A stretch of 64,000 nucleotides of DNA. Source: Trinickia terrae. GTDB taxonomy: Bacteria > Pseudomonadota > Gammaproteobacteria > Burkholderiales > Burkholderiaceae. The DNA is taken from NCBI RefSeq assembly GCF_005144415.1, contig NZ_SWJE01000001.1:124001-188000 (forward strand), read 5' to 3'. The first letter of the stretch is position 1. Each line of letters opens with the position of its first letter. The position numbers and the translations under genes were made by a program. Shown here piece by piece: positions 28,067 to 37,065 of the stretch. The notes beneath the pieces are model-generated. The model did no database searches and was not told the DNA's origin. It worked only from the letters and a program-made list of their open reading frames with translations.

Positions 28067-28756
28067 CTAAAGCGAGCTGCCGCCGCAGATCATGATCTGC
28101 TGACCGGTGATGGCACCCCCGTTGTCTCCCAGCAGGTATGCGACCATCGACGCCACTTCGCCGACTGTCACGTACCGGCCGATGGGAGGCGTGACGGGCG
28201 CGCTGGAGGTGCGTTGTGGGTCCGCCAGCATGGGCGTCTGAGTGGCGGCCGGCGAGACTACGTTGACCGTGATGCGCCGCGGCGCCAGTTCAATCGCCCA
28301 CGAGCGGGCCATGCCGACCATCGCCGCCTTGGCGGCGGCGTATTGGCTGCGGCCCGCCGCTCCGCCGGAAACGCGGCTGCCGATCAGCACGATGCGCCCG
28401 CCGTCATGCATCGCGGGCACGAGCACATTGGCGAGCGCGGCTGCCGCAGCCACATGAATCCGCCACATCGCCTCGCCGCTCGCGTCGTCTAGCGCGCCGA
28501 GCCGGGCGGTCTTCATGAAGCCCGCCGCATGTACGAGTCCGTCGACGGCGCCCAACCGGCGGGCGAGCGGTGCGATGGTGCCGGTGTCGCCGAGGTCGGC
28601 GCCGACGTGAGTGAAGCGTTCGTGGACGAGATCCGGCATGCTGCGGCTCATGCCGATTACGGCATGGCCGTCGTCGAGCAGTCGCGCCGCGACGGCGCGG
28701 CCGATGCCAGAACTCGCGCCCGTCACCACGATGCGTTTTGTCGAGTGGTCGTCCAT
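28067..28756 (-). CDS. Short-chain dehydrogenase/reductase
   Basis: A 229-residue SDR with the cofactor motif TGASSGIGRA, the NAG-equivalent HAAGF, the catalytic Ser in LIGSRVSG and YAAAK (Tyr-x3-Lys). It is probably NAD(P)-dependent and oxidises a hydroxyl of a small metabolite. It lies 36 bases after the DeoR gene as the last member of the minus-strand catabolic operon, so it probably acts on the same unknown sugar-like substrate. Confidence 0.85.
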   Translation of the reverse strand: MDDHSTKRIVVTGASSGIGRAVAARLLDDGHAVIGMSRSMPDLVHERFTHVGADLGDTGTIAPLARRLGAVDGLVHAAGFMKTARLGALDDASGEAMWRIHVAAAAALANVLVPAMHDGGRIVLIGSRVSGGAAGRSQYAAAKAAMVGMARSWAIELAPRRITVNVVSPAATQTPMLADPQRTSSAPVTPPIGRYVTVGEVASMVAYLLGDNGGAITGQQIMICGGSSL

Positions 28757-28792
28757 TTCTCGCCGAGCTGGCGGGCTCCCGTTATGTGCGAT

Positions 28793-29578
28793 TCAGTTCG
28801 CGACGGCGATCGGCAGCACCCGAACCGACTCGACTACCAGTCCCGCGACGTTCTCGAACGCATGCAGGCCGGCGTGCAGCGATGCCGCATCCGTAATCAG
28901 CGTCCACGGCTTTTCAATGGGCGCCCAGTGCTGCTGGCTGTCGCGATTCAGCTTGTCGGCGGTGACGAGGACGAAGATGCCGGCAGCCTGCCGTATCACG
29001 CACTCCTTCAGGTACGCCTGCTCGGCGCTTGCCTCGCAGAGACCCCGGCCAGGCACGACGCCATCCGCTCCCAGAAACGCCTTGTCGACCGTGATGCGGG
29101 TCAACGCAAGCTGCGCGATCGGGCCGAATGTGCTCATGCTCGACTCGCGCACTTCGCCGCCGATCAGCGTCACGGGCACCTTGCCCGCGGCGAGGATCGG
29201 GACGGCGAGCAGATTGTTCGTCACCACGTGAATATCCTGCCGGTTCGAGAGCGCGAGTGCGAGCGCCGCCGTTGTCGTGCCGCTGTCGAGAAAGATCGTG
29301 TCGCCCGCGGCGACGTGGGCGGCGGCCGCCAGGCCGATGGCATCCTTTTCGGCCTGGAAGCTCTGCCGGCGTTGATCGAGCGACTCTTCCGGCGCGTGCA
29401 CGCTGACCGATGCCGCGCCGCCGTACGTGCGCAGGATGAGGCGTTCGTCGGCGAGCGCGCGCAGATCGCGGCGCACGGTAGCCTCCGACATGCCGAAGTG
29501 TTCGCATAGTTCGGCAACTTCCGTCATGCCTGACAGGACGGCCTTGAGCATGGCCTCTCGGCGGCGGGCAACTTTCAT
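28793..29578 (-). CDS. DeoR-family transcriptional regulator
   Basis: A 261-residue DeoR protein. The N-terminal helix-turn-helix (MTEVAELCEHFGMSEATVRRDL, residues 18-39) is followed by the ribose-5-phosphate-isomerase-like sensor domain with DSGTTTAALA and the GADGV segment. DeoR proteins usually repress sugar catabolic operons and respond to phosphorylated sugars. This fits the kinase in the same operon. Start at Met 29578 begins the canonical HTH; an upstream frame would add a 34-residue extension. Confidence 0.87.
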   Translation of the reverse strand: MKVARRREAMLKAVLSGMTEVAELCEHFGMSEATVRRDLRALADERLILRTYGGAASVSVHAPEESLDQRRQSFQAEKDAIGLAAAAHVAAGDTIFLDSGTTTAALALALSNRQDIHVVTNNLLAVPILAAGKVPVTLIGGEVRESSMSTFGPIAQLALTRITVDKAFLGADGVVPGRGLCEASAEQAYLKECVIRQAAGIFVLVTADKLNRDSQQHWAPIEKPWTLITDAASLHAGLHAFENVAGLVVESVRVLPIAVAN

Positions 29579-29717
29579 GTTCTGATCGGTATCGGGTTCG
29601 AGACGCCGCCTGCCGGCACGGCAGGCGACAGCGCCGGCGGCCGGGCGCGAGCGTAGTTTAACCATTTCCGATTGCGGCATTTGCGCCTGTCTGCGTCGCT
29701 GAATCGTCCATGTGCGC

Positions 29718-30917
29718 TCAGATCGTCGCGAGCGCCGTTGCCCAGTCTTCCGTCACGCAGACGTACTTGATGCGCTGGCGAAAGTACGTGTAGGCGATGT
29801 GCAGCCGCCCGTCAGCAGACTGGACGATCGACGGATAGGAAAACTCGCGGTTGAGCTTGTCCGTCGAGTTGTTCGTCATGCAGTAGCCGTCGCCTGTCTC
29901 CAGATTGCGTGCGATGGGCCACGTGCGTCCGCCGTCGGTCGAGACGGCGAGCGTCATCGGCGCGCGCGGCGCACCCCAGAATGCCGTGCCGCGCGCCGAC
30001 GCCGCTTGCGTCGCCAGCGTGCCGCTGTCTTCCGAGTCTTCGATGTCGTCGTAGAGCGACGCGCGGCGGCCTGTGCTCTGCGCCGCGCTGCTGTTGTTGA
30101 ACACGAGGCCCAGGTGGCCGTTCGCCAGCGCGGCGAACTGGATCGACGAGTTGTTGTTCGGCAGATCGAGCGGCTGCGGCTCGCTCCAGGTGCGCCCGTC
30201 GCTCGAACGGCTCACGTGGATGCGATCGGCCCAGCGGCTGCGAAAGAGGGCGAGAAGCGAGCCGTCGAGAAGCGGCTGGATGTTCATGTGCACGCAGCCG
30301 ACGCTGCCCGGCACTTCGTGCCCGATCCAGCTCTCGCCGTGATCGGTCGAGCGCATGACGACGCTGATGTCGTCGTTGCCCGACCAGCGTTCGCCCGGCG
30401 CGACGCGGCACAGGAACACCGGGCACAACCACGCGCCGTCGGGCGCGACGACGAGCGGCTGGCGCACGAAGGTGCCCGGTTTGCCGAACAGCGTGTCGAT
30501 CGGCCCCCACGTGCGGCCGTGGTCGGCGGAAATACGCCGGCGCACTATCGACGTGTTCTGATGTCCCGACAATTGCGCTGTGTAGACGAGCCACAGTTTG
30601 CCGTCGGGTGCGGCGAACAGCACCGGGTTCTGCTCGGAGCGCGTGGGGTCTTCCGAGAGGCGCACGGGATCGGTCCAGGTCGAGCTGCCCTTGGCGAGTC
30701 GCGACAGGTAGATCGAGATATCGGGCACGCCTTCCTGGGTGCCGCCGAACCACGCGCACAGCAGGTCTCCGTTGTCGAGCGAGAGCAGATTGGCGGCGTG
30801 GTTCTGCACGGTTGCTGCCGGCAGGTACGCGTCGATGCGCGCATCGTCGCCGGCGGCGGGGTGCAACTGGCCCGGCATCGTCGTGGCCTGGGCGGGCAAG
30901 GTGGACTGGCTGGTCAT
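29718..30917 (-). CDS. Sialidase-like BNR/Asp-box six-bladed propeller protein, cytoplasmic
   Basis: About 399 residues with at least four Asp boxes (ISADHGRTW, RSTDHGESW, RSSDGRTW, VSTDGGRTW) spaced as in the sialidase propeller (BNR_2 family). Near the N terminus LLSLDNGDLLCAWFGG resembles the opening blade of this branch. There is no signal peptide, so the protein should be cytoplasmic, unusual for a sialidase. Members of this subfamily are mostly uncharacterised and may be glycosidases or lyases of acidic sugars. The gene sits between a symporter gene and a DeoR gene. Confidence 0.75.
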   Translation of the reverse strand: MTSQSTLPAQATTMPGQLHPAAGDDARIDAYLPAATVQNHAANLLSLDNGDLLCAWFGGTQEGVPDISIYLSRLAKGSSTWTDPVRLSEDPTRSEQNPVLFAAPDGKLWLVYTAQLSGHQNTSIVRRRISADHGRTWGPIDTLFGKPGTFVRQPLVVAPDGAWLCPVFLCRVAPGERWSGNDDISVVMRSTDHGESWIGHEVPGSVGCVHMNIQPLLDGSLLALFRSRWADRIHVSRSSDGRTWSEPQPLDLPNNNSSIQFAALANGHLGLVFNNSSAAQSTGRRASLYDDIEDSEDSGTLATQAASARGTAFWGAPRAPMTLAVSTDGGRTWPIARNLETGDGYCMTNNSTDKLNREFSYPSIVQSADGRLHIAYTYFRQRIKYVCVTEDWATALATI

Positions 30918-30977
30918 GATGAAATCCTGATGCGATGAGGCAAAGCGGGCTGAGCGGCGCCGGCGGTTGCGCGGCAA

Positions 30978-32402
30978 TTACGAATCGGGGTGCGCGATGC
31001 GTCCGTGTTCGACTTGTGCGCCGTCGCTACCCGCCGAATGGAACAGCAGCTTGTCGATGAACATCACGACGGCCGGCGTGGCGAGTGCGATGTACATGTT
31101 GTCGATGCCGAACGGATTGCCGAGCAGATACCAGACGGTGGTGGCGATCGTCGCGACGGCGAGTGCCCAGATGGCGCCGCGGCTGCTGTTGAAGAACGGC
31201 AGGTAGATGCCGATCAGCGCAACCACCGTGACGCTGAGCCGCAAGGCGCGCGTGAAGAACGACAGTGCGAGGATCTGCGGCGCGAACAGCACGAAGACGA
31301 GCGGCAGGAAGCCGACCGCGAACGAGATCGCGCGCGTGGCGCGCAGTTCGCGCTCGGGCGTCGGGCGATAGCGCGGCACGTAGAAATCCTTGACGATCAG
31401 CGAGGCGATCGCGAGCGCCACGGTGCTCACGCTCACGAAGATCGAGGCGACTAGCGAGACCGTCACGACGCCCGAGAGCAGCGGATTCATGTGCTGCAGG
31501 AAGATCGGCAGCGCGTAGAGGCTCTTGATGTGCGGGAACAGAAACTTCGCCGCAACGCCGAGAAAGCCGAGTGCGAGCGCGATGGGAATACACAGCGCGC
31601 CGGCGATCAGTGTCGAGTTGCGGGCATCGTCGGCCGACTTCGCGCCCGAGATCGCCTGGATGATGAACTGGGTCGAGAAGATCGCGCCGGCCGTGCCGAT
31701 GATCCACGCGCCGATCGTGCCGCCGCCGAGCAGCCCGTTCCAGGTGAAGTAGTGCGGGGGCATGGCCTGCGTCATCGGCGCGATGCCGCCCGTCATCGAG
31801 AGCGCGACCCACACGAGAATGCCGATGCCGACGAGCTTCACGGCGCTGTGCAGGATCGTCACGTAGGCGACGCTCTTGAGCCCGCCCCAAGCGAAGTAGA
31901 TCGTGCTGACGATCGCCGTGATGAAGGCCGCCGTCGGCAGGTTCACGCGCATGACGGTCGCGATGGCGGCAGCGCCGCTCACATAGTTGCCCACGTTCAC
32001 AATGAAGAGCGCGTAGATCATGATGGCCGAGACGACGAGCTTGGCGCGCTTGCCGTACTTCTGCGCGATGAAGCCGGAGATAGTGAATTCGCCGGAGCCG
32101 TAAAGGCGCTTCGCCATGAACAGGCCGAAGAGCACGAAGCCGATCGAAGCGGAGAGCACCGACCACGCGGCCGCGATCCCGACGTTGAAGGCTTCCTGCG
32201 AGGTGCCGATCGTCGACTTCGCGCCGATGTACTCCGACATCAGCAGGATGGCGATCACGACGGCGGGCGTGGAACGCCCGGCGACCATGAACTGCTCGGT
32301 GGTCTTGCTGCGCAGGCGGATACTGATCCAGGCCGTGATGACGATGTAGACGGACACCATCGCGACGATGACGGCCGTGTCCCACGCGGTGAAGCGATTC
32401 AT
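30978..32402 (-). CDS. Sodium:solute symporter family (SSS) transporter
   Basis: A 474-residue membrane protein with 12-13 helices. It shows SSS features such as the early YIGAKSTIGTSQEAF segment, the GGLKSVAYVTILHSA motif and the conserved ISGAKSADDARN loop. SSS transporters import sialic acid, sugars, carboxylates or amino acids with Na+. In this operon it is the likely uptake route for the catabolised compound. It starts 71 bases after the kinase/dehydrogenase gene. Confidence 0.9.
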   Translation of the reverse strand: MNRFTAWDTAVIVAMVSVYIVITAWISIRLRSKTTEQFMVAGRSTPAVVIAILLMSEYIGAKSTIGTSQEAFNVGIAAAWSVLSASIGFVLFGLFMAKRLYGSGEFTISGFIAQKYGKRAKLVVSAIMIYALFIVNVGNYVSGAAAIATVMRVNLPTAAFITAIVSTIYFAWGGLKSVAYVTILHSAVKLVGIGILVWVALSMTGGIAPMTQAMPPHYFTWNGLLGGGTIGAWIIGTAGAIFSTQFIIQAISGAKSADDARNSTLIAGALCIPIALALGFLGVAAKFLFPHIKSLYALPIFLQHMNPLLSGVVTVSLVASIFVSVSTVALAIASLIVKDFYVPRYRPTPERELRATRAISFAVGFLPLVFVLFAPQILALSFFTRALRLSVTVVALIGIYLPFFNSSRGAIWALAVATIATTVWYLLGNPFGIDNMYIALATPAVVMFIDKLLFHSAGSDGAQVEHGRIAHPDS

Positions 32403-32473
32403 TGACGTCTCCGATATGTGTTGTGTGCCAGGCTAGTCGTGCCCGCTCGCTGGCTGCGCGCGGGCATGCGGCG

Positions 32474-34792
32474 TTACGCCGTCTGCGCGGCGGCGCGTCG
32501 CGTTGCGAGGTCTTGCGCCTGCTTGAGCGCTTCGAGCATGCTGCGTTCGTCCGCGATGCCTTGGCCCGCGATGTCGAACGCCGTGCCGTGGTCGACCGAG
32601 GTGCGGATCACTGGCAGCCCTACCGTCACGTTCACGCCGGCCTCGAGCCCCATCACCTTGACAGGGCCGTGGCCCTGGTCGTGGTACATCGCGACCACCA
32701 CGTCGAAGTCGCCGCGGCCGGCGCGAAAGAACAGCGTGTCGGCGGGCAGCGGGCCTTCGACGTTCCAGCCGCGCTCGCGCAGCGCCGCCACGGCCGGCAT
32801 GATCTTCTCCTCTTCCTCGCCGTAGCCGAACAGGCCGTTCTCGCCCGCGTGCGGATTGATACCGCACACGCCGATGCGCGGCTGCTCGATGCCGGCGCGC
32901 GCGAGCGTTTCGTGCGCGCGCTCGATCGTGCGCTGCACGAGGCCCGGCTCGATCTTGCGGATCGCGTCGAGCAGGCCGATGTGCGTCGTCACGTGGATCA
33001 CGCGCAGCTTCGGCGCGACGAGCATCATCGAGACTTCGGGAATGCCCGTGAGGTGCGCGAGCATCTCGGTATGGCCGGGGAAAATGTGGCCGCCCGCGTG
33101 CAGCGCCTCCTTGTTGAGCGGCGCCGTGCAGATGGCGTCGAGCTCGCCAGCCGAAGTCAGCTCGACGGTGCGCGCGATGTACTGGTACGCGGCGTCGCCC
33201 GCGACGGGCGACAACTTTCCATAGGGAAGCGTGCCGGGAATCAGGCCGAGATCGATGCAGTCGACCACGCCGAACTGGAAGCGCGCGTCGGCCGGGGCGG
33301 CGATGGCGCGTACCGCGAGCGAGACGCCCGCGCGGCGGCCCGCATCGGCGAGCCGTCTGGCGTCGCCGATCACGAGCGGGCGGCAGCCGTCGTAGACCGA
33401 TTCGTGCGCGAGACTCTTCATGATGATCTCCGGCCCCACGCCGGCGGCATCGCCCATCGTGATGCCGATTACGGGACGATATGTCATGGCTTCCTCTTTG
33501 CTGGATGGATGCGGCGCCTGGGCATCCGCTTGCGTCGCGGCGGCAAGCCGCCGCCAGGCGCGATACAGGGTGTCGGGCCGGCCGAAGCCGCCCGCCTTGG
33601 TGACTACCGGCAGCGCGTGCGCCGCGTGGGTGGCGGCGAGAAGCGGCACGCCGTCTTCGATCTCCTCGAGCACGCGCAGCGTCGTCACGCCCATCGCGGC
33701 AAGCAGCATGCGGGCGGTCTCGCCACCTGTGGCGATCAGAGCTGCTGCGTGTTCGGCCGCCGGCGCGAGTCGTTCGGCGAGTTGGCGAGCGAGCAGGGCG
33801 CCGTCCGCGACCGGAAGGCGTCCGCTTTGGCTCAGCGCGACGACGGCGTGGCGGCCGCACATCAGCGTGTGCGTGACGCGCGCGCCGAGCGTGAGCGAGA
33901 CCGGATTGACCGGATCGAGCAGTGAGGCGGCGTCGACTTCGAATAGATCGAGCGAGGCGCCGGTCTCGGCGCGCAGTGTCGCGACCTGCTCGCGCGACAC
34001 GCTCGACATGCTGCCGGCCACCACCAGCACGCCGCGCGGGTGCCGCGTGGCGGCGAGCGCCGCGGGGCGTTCGGGCGGGCGCGGCGCGACACCGCGGGTC
34101 AGTTCGGCGACAAGCGGCTCGGCAAGACCCGCCGACCCGGCCCAAAACACACCGTCGAGCGGCGCCGACGCCGCCGCGATGGCGGCGAGGTCGGCGTCGG
34201 TCTCGCTGTCGCAGACCACGGCCTGCGCTGCGCCCCGGCACGCGGCGAGCCGCGCGCGCAGCGCGGCGACGCCTGCGCGCACGGCGCGCAGATCGAGATG
34301 GGCGACGCGTAGACCCGCGCGCTCGAGCATGACGCTTACGTCGGCCGTGCCGCCGATGCCTTCGTTGCGCCAGACCTCCGTGTCTTCGACTGGCGTGCCG
34401 AACACGAACTGGCGGCCGTCCTGCGTGGTCCGGCCGGCCGCGGGCAGGGCGGGGGCGACGATCGCCATGCCCGCACAGCCGGCGAGGGCGGCCACTTCGG
34501 CGGCGACGTTGCCGCGCAGCGTCGAGTCAATCTTCTTGTAGAGCCGGCGGCCTTGCGCGTGAGCGCGCCATGCCTGCGCATTCGCGCGCGCCGCCTCGGC
34601 GGGCGCTGCGCGGCGCGTGTCGGTGTCGATCGCCAGCACCTCCAGGTCGCTAGCGGCCTCCGCCTGCCCGGCATCGAGGCACACGATGCTTTCGAGGCCA
34701 AGGCGCGTGCACTTCACGGCGCAGTCGGCTGTGCCCGAGAGGTCGTCGCCGAGTATCAGCAGGCGCGGGCGGTGGTTTTGCTGGACATTCAT
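32474..34792 (-). CDS. DUF1537 four-carbon acid-sugar kinase joined in frame to a PdxA2-type dehydrogenase
   Basis: One uninterrupted 772-codon frame. Residues 1 to about 420 form a DUF1537 kinase (LILGDDLSGTADCAVK, YKKIDSTLRGN, ALIATGGETARMLL), which phosphorylates threonate/erythronate-like acids. From residue 436 on is a full-length PdxA family protein (ITMGDAAGVGPEII, HIFPGHTEMLAHLTG, CGINPHAGENGLFG, YHDQGHGPVKVMG), which in such pairs oxidatively decarboxylates the 4-phosphate. The linker is SSKEEAM. An internal ATG at 33487 is preceded by GAGGAAG, so PdxA2 may also be made alone. The start overlaps the upstream dehydrogenase by ATGA. A single sequencing error hiding a stop is possible but less likely than a fusion. 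Confidence 0.85.
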   Translation of the reverse strand: MNVQQNHRPRLLILGDDLSGTADCAVKCTRLGLESIVCLDAGQAEAASDLEVLAIDTDTRRAAPAEAARANAQAWRAHAQGRRLYKKIDSTLRGNVAAEVAALAGCAGMAIVAPALPAAGRTTQDGRQFVFGTPVEDTEVWRNEGIGGTADVSVMLERAGLRVAHLDLRAVRAGVAALRARLAACRGAAQAVVCDSETDADLAAIAAASAPLDGVFWAGSAGLAEPLVAELTRGVAPRPPERPAALAATRHPRGVLVVAGSMSSVSREQVATLRAETGASLDLFEVDAASLLDPVNPVSLTLGARVTHTLMCGRHAVVALSQSGRLPVADGALLARQLAERLAPAAEHAAALIATGGETARMLLAAMGVTTLRVLEEIEDGVPLLAATHAAHALPVVTKAGGFGRPDTLYRAWRRLAAATQADAQAPHPSSKEEAMTYRPVIGITMGDAAGVGPEIIMKSLAHESVYDGCRPLVIGDARRLADAGRRAGVSLAVRAIAAPADARFQFGVVDCIDLGLIPGTLPYGKLSPVAGDAAYQYIARTVELTSAGELDAICTAPLNKEALHAGGHIFPGHTEMLAHLTGIPEVSMMLVAPKLRVIHVTTHIGLLDAIRKIEPGLVQRTIERAHETLARAGIEQPRIGVCGINPHAGENGLFGYGEEEEKIMPAVAALRERGWNVEGPLPADTLFFRAGRGDFDVVVAMYHDQGHGPVKVMGLEAGVNVTVGLPVIRTSVDHGTAFDIAGQGIADERSMLEALKQAQDLATRRAAAQTA
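33485..33500 (-). promoter_or_regulatory. Internal ribosome site and start codon for a free PdxA2
   Basis: Reading on the minus strand, AAAGAGGAAGCC precedes ATG at 33487 within the kinase/PdxA2 frame. The Shine-Dalgarno-like element is well placed, and PdxA homology starts at this Met. It could give a separate 337-residue PdxA2 in addition to the fusion. Confidence 0.5.
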
Positions 34793-35958
34793 GGCAGCAG
34801 GCGGCTGTAGATTGTCTTGATGTCGTCGAGGTTGAGCGGCTTCGGGTTGTTGCCGAGCAGGCGTTTGACCTTGGCAGCGGCGACGGCGAGCGCGTCGAGA
34901 TGCGTCTCGTCCACGCCGAACGCCCGCAAGTCCTGCGGGATGGCGAGCGCCGCGGTCCATTCCCGCAGGCGTGCGAGGAACTTGTCCGCAGCGGCCTCGT
35001 CGCTGTCGCCGTGCCCCGCGATGCCCAGCGCGTGGGCGACCGTGGCGAGCCGGCCGGCGACCGCGTCGAGATTGAAGGCCATCACATGCGGCAGCAGCAT
35101 CGAGTTGGCGACGCCGTGCGTGATGTCGAACATGCCGCCGAGCGGATAGGCGAGCGCATGCACGGCCGCCGTGCCGGCAGCGGTCAGCGCGAGCCCGCCG
35201 TACATCGAGCCGAGCAGCATCGCTTCGCGCGCCCTCAGCGAATGGCCCTGCTCGTACGCTTCGAGAATGTTCGCGCCGATGAGCCGCATCGATTCCATCG
35301 CGAACATGTCGCTGATGGGGTTCGCTTTGGTCGAGATATACGATTCGAGCGCGTGAATGAAGGCGTCCATGCCGGTCGCGGCCGTGATCGGCTGCGGTAG
35401 GTCCAGCGTGAGCGCGGCATCGAGAATCACGAGCTGCGGCAGCAGATGGCGGCTCACGATGCCGACCTTCAGCGCCTCGTCGGGCAGCGTGACGATCGCG
35501 TTGGGCGTGACCTCGGAGCCGGTGCCGGCTGTCGTCGGGACGAGGATCAGCGGCACGCCGGGCGACCGGATGAGATCGATGCCGAGCCAATCGCGCAGCG
35601 GCTGCGGGTTGGTGAGCCGGACCGCGAACAGCTTGGCCGCGTCGAGCACGCTGCCGCCGCCGATCGACAGCACGGCATCGGGCGCGAACGGTTCGATCTG
35701 GCTGCGAAACACCGTCTCCACGTTTTCGATCGTGGGTTCGGGCTGCACGTCGCGCACGATCAGCGTCTCGACATCCTTCGCCTCGAGGGCGGCGACGACC
35801 CGGCCAGCCACGCCATTCCTCTCCATTACCGGTTGGGTGATGAACGCGATGCGGCGCACCGGCCGGTCGAGGAGCGCGAGCTTGTCCGGCAGCTGATCGA
35901 GGCTGTGAGGGCCATGCACGACGTGCTTGACGGTCTGGAAGTGATAGATGGGGTTCAT
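34789..35958 (-). CDS. Iron-dependent (group III) alcohol dehydrogenase
   Basis: A 389-residue Fe-ADH with the nucleotide segment SIGGGSVLDAAK, PTTAGTGSEVT and metal-ligand region GMDAFIHALESY...HALAYPLGGMFDITHG. Family members oxidise or reduce small alcohols, 1,2-propanediol, hydroxyacids or maleylacetate. In this operon it could oxidise the acid sugar (the role LtnD plays in known threonate/erythronate pathways) or reduce an aldehyde product. Its stop overlaps the next gene's ATG (ATGA), implying translational coupling to the kinase. Confidence 0.88.
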   Translation of the reverse strand: MNPIYHFQTVKHVVHGPHSLDQLPDKLALLDRPVRRIAFITQPVMERNGVAGRVVAALEAKDVETLIVRDVQPEPTIENVETVFRSQIEPFAPDAVLSIGGGSVLDAAKLFAVRLTNPQPLRDWLGIDLIRSPGVPLILVPTTAGTGSEVTPNAIVTLPDEALKVGIVSRHLLPQLVILDAALTLDLPQPITAATGMDAFIHALESYISTKANPISDMFAMESMRLIGANILEAYEQGHSLRAREAMLLGSMYGGLALTAAGTAAVHALAYPLGGMFDITHGVANSMLLPHVMAFNLDAVAGRLATVAHALGIAGHGDSDEAAADKFLARLREWTAALAIPQDLRAFGVDETHLDALAVAAAKVKRLLGNNPKPLNLDDIKTIYSRLLP

Positions 35959-36028
35959 GTCGCGGGTCTCTGCTCTTGTCTCTGTTTCGGTCGGGCTGGG
36001 GCGCGGGGCGAGCGTCGCGCGGGACGCG

Positions 36029-36916
36029 TCAGGCCACGCGCGGGTAGATTTCCAGCGCTTTGATGAGGCGCTCGCGAGCGCCGGCGTCGAGCGGCTGGGC
36101 AGGCGAGCGCGCCGGGCCGGCAGGCATGCCGAGCAGCGCAGCGGCCGTCTTGAGCACGACCGGCATGGTGCCGAGCGCGAACGCGTCGCGCAACGCTCGC
36201 AGCGATTCCTGCGCGCGGCGGGCCGCGTCGACGTCGCCGGCCTGGAAGCTGTTCCAGATCGACATGACGACGCCGGGCACCGCGTTCGTCGTAGCGGCGA
36301 CCGCGCCGTCGCCGCCGGCGATCAGGGTCCAGAGAATCATCGAATCGGTGCCGGTGAAGACGGCGAAGTCGTCGCGGCGCAGGTTGATGAGTTGCAGCAG
36401 ACGGTCGAAATCGCCGCCGCTGTCCTTGATGCCGCGAATGTTCGGGATCTCGGCGAGGCGGCGCACGGTGTCGACCGTCAGCGTCACGCCGGCCTTGGCC
36501 GGGATCGTGTAGAGCATCACGGGCAGCGAGGTGGCGCGCGCGATACGCTCGTAGTGCGTGTACAGCTCCTGCTGCGACGCGCCGTTGAAGTACGGCGTGA
36601 TGACGGAGACGGCGTCGACGCCCGCGTCCTGCATCTTCTGATTGAGCGCGATCACGTCCCGCGTGGCGTAGGCGCCGGTGCCCGCGATCACCGGCACGCG
36701 CGATCGCGCCTGGTCGACCGCGATGCGCGCGACGCGCAGCTTCTCCGCTTCGGAAAGCGCGATGAACTCGCCATTGGTGCCGAGCACGAAAAGCGCATGC
36801 ACGCCGGCGTCGATCAGACGGTCGACGAGGGTTCGCAGCCCGGCTTCGTCGATTTCCTCGCCGGCGGTCATGGGGGTGATGAGGGCAGGGACAATGCCCT
36901 TGAATGTGACTGACAT
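36029..36916 (-). CDS. DapA-family aldolase/lyase (dihydrodipicolinate synthase superfamily)
   Basis: A 295-residue TIM-barrel class I aldolase with GTNGEFIAL, the catalytic Tyr in VMLYTIP and the Schiff-base Lys in GIKDSGG. The superfamily includes DHDPS, N-acetylneuraminate lyase and 2-keto-3-deoxy sugar acid aldolases. The sialidase-like protein and SSS symporter in the same operon favour a sugar-acid lyase over lysine synthesis. It is the first gene of the operon, 70 bases before the Fe-ADH, behind the phased operator array. Confidence 0.88.
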   Translation of the reverse strand: MSVTFKGIVPALITPMTAGEEIDEAGLRTLVDRLIDAGVHALFVLGTNGEFIALSEAEKLRVARIAVDQARSRVPVIAGTGAYATRDVIALNQKMQDAGVDAVSVITPYFNGASQQELYTHYERIARATSLPVMLYTIPAKAGVTLTVDTVRRLAEIPNIRGIKDSGGDFDRLLQLINLRRDDFAVFTGTDSMILWTLIAGGDGAVAATTNAVPGVVMSIWNSFQAGDVDAARRAQESLRALRDAFALGTMPVVLKTAAALLGMPAGPARSPAQPLDAGARERLIKALEIYPRVA

Positions 36917-36920
36917 GCTC

Positions 36921-37050
36921 GATCTCCGTCAGGTACACGTCGGTGCGCTTGGACAGGGGGTATTCGCTGCCGATGTTGACCTTGTTGTCGTTAGCGTCGC
37001 CCTTGCCGCGACGGCTCGCGGACTCGTACGCTACGCCCGCCGGTAGTGCC
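36921..37050 (-). pseudogene. Fragment of a Burkholderia-type outer-membrane porin
   Basis: A minus-strand frame of about 43 codons reads ...NKVNIGSEYPLSKRTDVYL.... This closely matches the YALSKRTDVY strand found near the C-terminal end of OmpC-like porins of Burkholderiales. It has no start or remaining barrel and runs into the start of the DapA-like gene, so it is a relic left by a recombination in the promoter region. Confidence 0.6.
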
Positions 37051-37065
37051 AGCGCAGCCCAATTG

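Noticed and set aside
29712-30938. 408-codon plus-strand frame opposite the sialidase-like gene
   Set aside because: Arg/Val/Ala-rich shadow product; the minus strand carries clear Asp-box repeats.
31027-32385. 452-codon minus-strand frame inside the SSS transporter
   Set aside because: Arg/His-rich out-of-frame shadow; the transporter frame has proper membrane helices.
32433-34241. 602-codon minus-strand frame overlapping the kinase/PdxA2 gene
   Set aside because: Arg-rich shadow; the overlapping frame has motifs of two known families.
34793-35590. Upstream extension of the kinase/PdxA2 frame across the Fe-ADH gene
   Set aside because: Low-complexity Arg-rich sequence in the shadow of Fe-ADH; the kinase starts at the ATGA overlap.
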